Assembly: GCA_026707325.1 (NCBI GenBank)
Contig: JAPOXA010000089.1
Span: 1 to 35,911 of the forward strand
Origin: Acidobacteriota bacterium
GTDB lineage: Bacteria; Acidobacteriota; Thermoanaerobaculia; Multivoradales; Multivoraceae
Length of the DNA stretch: 35,911 bases
Direction of reading: 5' to 3'
The translations under genes were made by a program, and so were the position numbers. Positions 32,861 through 35,911 of this stretch are shown one piece after another (the stretch's first letter is position 1; each line of letters starts with the position of its first letter). The notes under the pieces are model-generated. The model did no database searches. It was not told the origin of the DNA and saw only the letters and a list, made by a program, of their open reading frames with translations.

Positions 32861-34770
32861 CGTAGCTTCGCGAACGACCTGATGCGGGCCGTCGCCGCGA
32901 TTCCGGGCATCGCCTCCAGTGAGGAGTGGGCCAAGTTCAACCTGCGCGGCGGGCTGTTTCGAGACACCGCGATCCGCATAGACGGCCTGGAGATCTTCGA
33001 GCCGTACCATCTCAAGGACTTCGGGCGCGGCGGGGTCTTCAGCATCATCGATCCGAAGGTGATCGGCTCGCTCGATCTGATTCCGGGCGGTTTCCCGGCC
33101 GAGTACGGCGACAAGATGGCCGGCGTCCTCGACATGACGATGGCGCGGCCGGCGACGGACCTGGAAACCCGCCTGGGCGTGAGTCTTGCCGGTGTCTGGG
33201 GCGCCGCCTCCGGGTCGTTCGGCGCCGAGGACGAGAGCCGCTGGCAGGTCTCCGCCCGCCGGGCTACCTCGACCTGATTCTCGGTCTCGTCGGGGACGAC
33301 GAGGAAGAGCGGTCGGGATCAGGGCCCCAGTACTGGGATCTGATCGGCGAGATCGAACACCAGGCGTCGCCGTCCAACCTGTTCACGCTGAGCGTGTTGA
33401 CGTCGGACGACAGCCTCGAGGAGGCCGAGACGGAGATCGACGACTTCGGTTTCCCCGAGCGCGATTCCCTCGACTCGAACTACGGCAACTCCTACGTGTG
33501 GCTTACTCATCAGGGGCTGCTCAGCTCGCGCCTGTTCGTCGACTCCGCGGTGTCCGCCGGGCGCGTGGACCGCGATCGCCGCGCGTCGGAAGGCAGCTTC
33601 GGCTTGAGCGCGGACATTCGCGACATCCGGAACATGGACATCCTCGGTCTGCGCCAGAACTGGAACGCCCAGATCTCGGATCGGCACTATCTCAAGTGGG
33701 GTGTCGAAGCGCGCAGCTACGATGTCGGCTACGACTACCTGAACGACTTTGCGATCGAAGGGCCGATCGGCGAAGGGGGCCTGACGCGCTTCGCGAACAG
33801 CTACTCCGGTGAGCACTACTCGGCCTACGCCGCGGACCGTTTCAGGCTCGGTCCCTCTCTCGTGCTCGAGGTCGGCGGCCGCTACGACCGCCAGACGCTC
33901 ACCGACGAGGATCAGATCAGCCCGCGCGTGAATCTCGTCTACGACCTGGGGCGCGGCGGCACATTCCGCGCCGCGTGGGGGCAGTACTACCAGAGCCAGC
34001 GGCCGAACGAGTTGCAGGTGGAAGACGGCGAGACGAACTTCTTTCCCGCCGAGAAAGCGGAAACCGTTCTCGTCGGATGGGAGCGGAACCTCGGCCCCTT
34101 CAACCTTCGTCTGGACGCCTACAACCGCGACATCAGCGACCCGCGTCCGTACTACGCCAACCTGTTCGAGCCCACCGCTCCGAACCCGGAGGCTACGCGG
34201 GATCGAATCCTCGTGGCGCCGGAGAGCGCCAACGCCCGGGGGATCGAGGCGTTCCTGAGCCGCCGGAGTGGGAGGAAGTTCGATTGGTGGAGCAGCTACG
34301 CGTGGTCCGAGGTCACCGATCGGATCGACGGCCGCGACGTCCCGCGGAGCTACGACCAGACGCACGCATTCTCGCTTGGCGGCACCTGGCGCCTCAGCCC
34401 GAAGTGGAGCCTCAGCGGCCGCTTCAACTACCACACCGGCTGGCCGACGACATCCGTGTCCGGTCGCGCGGTGACGGAGCCGGGCGGCGAACTGGCGGTC
34501 GAGGCGGTGATCGACCCCCGGAACGCGCTCCGGCTGGACGACTACCACCGCCTGGACATACGCGCCAGCCGCTTCGTCGAACTTCGCAGCGGCAAGCGGT
34601 TCGAGTTCTTCATCGACGTCCAGAACCTGTACGATCGACAGAACCTGGCGGGTTTCACGGTGGACGAGCGGAACTTCGAGCTCCGGCCGTCGGGTGAGGT
34701 TACATACGTCCCGAACGAGGAAAGGTGGCTTGGAGTCCTGCCATCGTTCGGAGTCGAATTCAGCTTCTGA
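32861..34770 (+). pseudogene. TonB-dependent receptor, 5'-truncated and frameshifted
   Basis: Plug-domain sequence starts abruptly (RSFANDLMRAVAAIPG, FNLRGGLFRDTAIRIDGLEI, LIPGGFPAEYGDKMAGVLD), without signal peptide or N-terminal carboxypeptidase-like domain. The frame breaks at GGG 33261-33263: adding one G restores SARRGYLDLIL. The second frame continues through a full barrel to the terminal phenylalanine (FGVEFSF). The receptor family is one with a carboxypeptidase regulatory domain. Two lesions argue for a pseudogene; the single-base shift alone could be a sequencing error. Confidence 0.8.
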
Positions 34771-34783
34771 GCCGGAGCCGGCC

Positions 34784-35030
34784 GTGCGTGTTCTGATCGT
34801 CGAAGACCATCACGACCTGGCCCGCAACATCGGCGATTTTCTTGAGCACAACGGCCATTCGGTCGACTTCGCTTCCGACGGCGTGGTGGGACTCCACCTC
34901 GCCGTAACCGAAGAGTACGACGCGATCGTCCTGGATCTGGCACTGCCGGGGATCGACGGACTCGCCGTCTGCCGTCGTGTTCGACGGGACGCCGGCAGTC
35001 AGGTGCCGATCCTGATGCTGACGGCCCGCC
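34784..35030 (+). pseudogene. Response regulator receiver fragment
   Basis: GTG at 34784 begins a typical receiver domain (RVLIVEDHHDLARNIGDFLE). D9 is in the acidic pocket, D51 in VLDLALPG is the phosphoacceptor and T80 is in LMLTAR. Homology stops at residue 82, before the conserved lysine and the output domain. The next base enters a kinase fragment in another frame, so an internal deletion removed the rest. It lies 13 nt after the broken receptor gene. Confidence 0.8.
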
Positions 35031-35273
35031 TTCTACTCGACGGAAACTGGTGCCGTGAGCATCGCCGGGTCCGCCAACCGACTCACCGTCACCGATACCG
35101 GCCCGGGCCTCTACTCGGAACGAGTGGATCCGGACCCCGATCGAGTCGCCGACGGATTCGGTCTGGCCATCGTGCGCGAGCTGTGCGAGCACAACGGGTG
35201 GCGCCTTGATCTCGCGGAACGGGAGCCTCGCGGCACGATCGCGACGATCGAGTTCGCAGCGAAACTGCCGTGA
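35031..35273 (+). pseudogene. Sensor histidine kinase C-terminal fragment
   Basis: Only the end of the HATPase domain remains: a possible trace of the N-box (FYSTETGAV), the G1 box VTDTGPGL, the G2 box GFGLAIVRELCEHNGW and the terminal GTIATIEF. The sensor, HisKA and most of the ATPase domain are missing. The fragment is in a different frame from the receiver fragment it abuts at 35030/35031. It is the scar of a deletion in a regulator-kinase gene pair. Confidence 0.8.
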
Positions 35274-35297
35274 ACTCCCGCCCGCGTCAGGGCCACT

Positions 35298-35911
35298 CTA
35301 CGTCACGCCGAACACCGGCAGCGCCGGGAACTCGCCCTTGAGGACGGCCGACGCGTCGTCCATGCCCATCCAGCCCTCGATCATCGACGCATAGACGCGC
35401 CGGAAGTCGGTTGTCATCTTCAGGTTGCCGTCGTCGAGGTCGGTGAGGCTGGGCGTGTCGCCGTAGAAGCCGCCCGCGACGCCCTTGCCGGCGACGAACA
35501 TCGGACCGGCGGTACCGTGGTCGGTGCCGAGGCTCGCGTTCTCCTCCACCCGCCGCCCGAACTCGGTGAACATGAGGACCGCCACGTCGTCGGACCGGCC
35601 GATGCGGTCGACGTCGCGCAGGAAGCCCGCAACGGCGTCGGACATGTACATCAGCAGCCGGGCGTGGGTGTCGGCCTGGTGGACGTGAGTGTCGAACGAG
35701 TTGCCGCGGAAGCTGACGTAGTAGATGCGGGTGGGCAGTTCGGCCTGGATCAGGGCCGCGACCTTGCGCAGGTCGGCGCCGAGGCCGCCGATGCCGTAGT
35801 CGACCGGCGTCCGGTAGCCGGACCACGCATCGCGCACGAGCGCCGCGCTGAAAGCAGCGTTGGCGGCCGTGCCGCGCAGGAAGTCGAGGGCGTCGTTGCC
35901 GCTCGCCTCGT
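35298..35911 (-). CDS. DUF1501-family protein, C-terminal part (runs off the window)
   Basis: About 204 residues are visible and the frame is open to the right edge. FTEFGRRVEENASLGTDHGT is the signature of DUF1501, distant relatives of alkaline phosphatases/sulfatases often exported by the TAT system in Acidobacteriota and Planctomycetes. YYVSFRGNSFDTHVHQADTH supplies other conserved His residues. The stop is TAG at 35298-35300. The N-terminus lies outside the window. It converges on the kinase fragment. Confidence 0.88.
   Translation of the reverse strand, partial: EASGNDALDFLRGTAANAAFSAALVRDAWSGYRTPVDYGIGGLGADLRKVAALIQAELPTRIYYVSFRGNSFDTHVHQADTHARLLMYMSDAVAGFLRDVDRIGRSDDVAVLMFTEFGRRVEENASLGTDHGTAGPMFVAGKGVAGGFYGDTPSLTDLDDGNLKMTTDFRRVYASMIEGWMGMDDASAVLKGEFPALPVFGVT

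Noticed and set aside
35287..35826. Overlapping minus-strand frame in the DUF1501 gene
   Set aside because: The neighbouring frame has the DUF1501 signature; this one is a shadow.

Overview
The window is a GC-rich, gene-dense bacterial segment. The gene content (octaheme and PQQ redox enzymes, TonB receptors, a copper-monooxygenase/cytochrome fusion, DUF1501, Rieske/cytochrome b) suggests a Gram-negative aerobe. Acidobacteriota fits best, but this is a guess from gene families; no rRNA, tRNA or marker gene is present to prove it. No tRNA, rRNA, CRISPR array or insertion sequence was seen.

Layout: 170-1468 encodes a secreted cytochrome c / copper type II monooxygenase-like protein. 1478-1861 (-) is a small TMEM220-like membrane protein. 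1969-6969 holds a GbsR/MarR-type regulator and an RND efflux adaptor and pump without an outer-membrane channel. 7023-10265 is a compact operon for a TAT-type Rieske protein, a b6-type cytochrome b and an octaheme hydroxylamine-oxidoreductase-like cytochrome. 16604-10322 (-) is a four-gene unit: diheme cytochrome c, PQQ alcohol dehydrogenase, EF-hand esterase and TonB receptor. 16876-20378 has a reductase-type SDR (-) divergent from a tightly overlapped acetyltransferase / exonuclease III / sulfotransferase set. 20520-24813 has a GST (-), an unknown secreted protein, a tiny ORF, an alpha/beta hydrolase, a DUF418 membrane protein and a DUF1330-like protein. 24950-32660 looks like one respiratory unit: a cytochrome c lipoprotein, two paralogous four-helix membrane proteins and three PQQ dehydrogenases. 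32861-35273 is decaying DNA: a truncated, frameshifted TonB receptor and a two-component system collapsed by a deletion. 35298 to the right edge (-) is the end of a DUF1501 protein.

How the genes work together: much of the window is periplasmic electron transfer. PQQ dehydrogenases oxidise alcohols or sugars and pass electrons to c-type cytochromes. The Rieske/cytochrome b/octaheme operon would exchange electrons between quinol and a multiheme protein. The TonB receptor and esterase beside one PQQ dehydrogenase suggest uptake or cleavage of an esterified compound.

Two features are not explained by ordinary annotation. First, there are two copies of a ~190-nt long-inverted-repeat element (16671-16857 and 20316-20505) with matching architecture and compensated arm substitutions; each sits 14-18 nt beyond the stop codon of a minus-strand gene. 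Second, genes are repeatedly joined by four-base NTGA overlaps in which N is A, G, T and apparently C, implying routine use of non-ATG starts, including two likely CTG starts.
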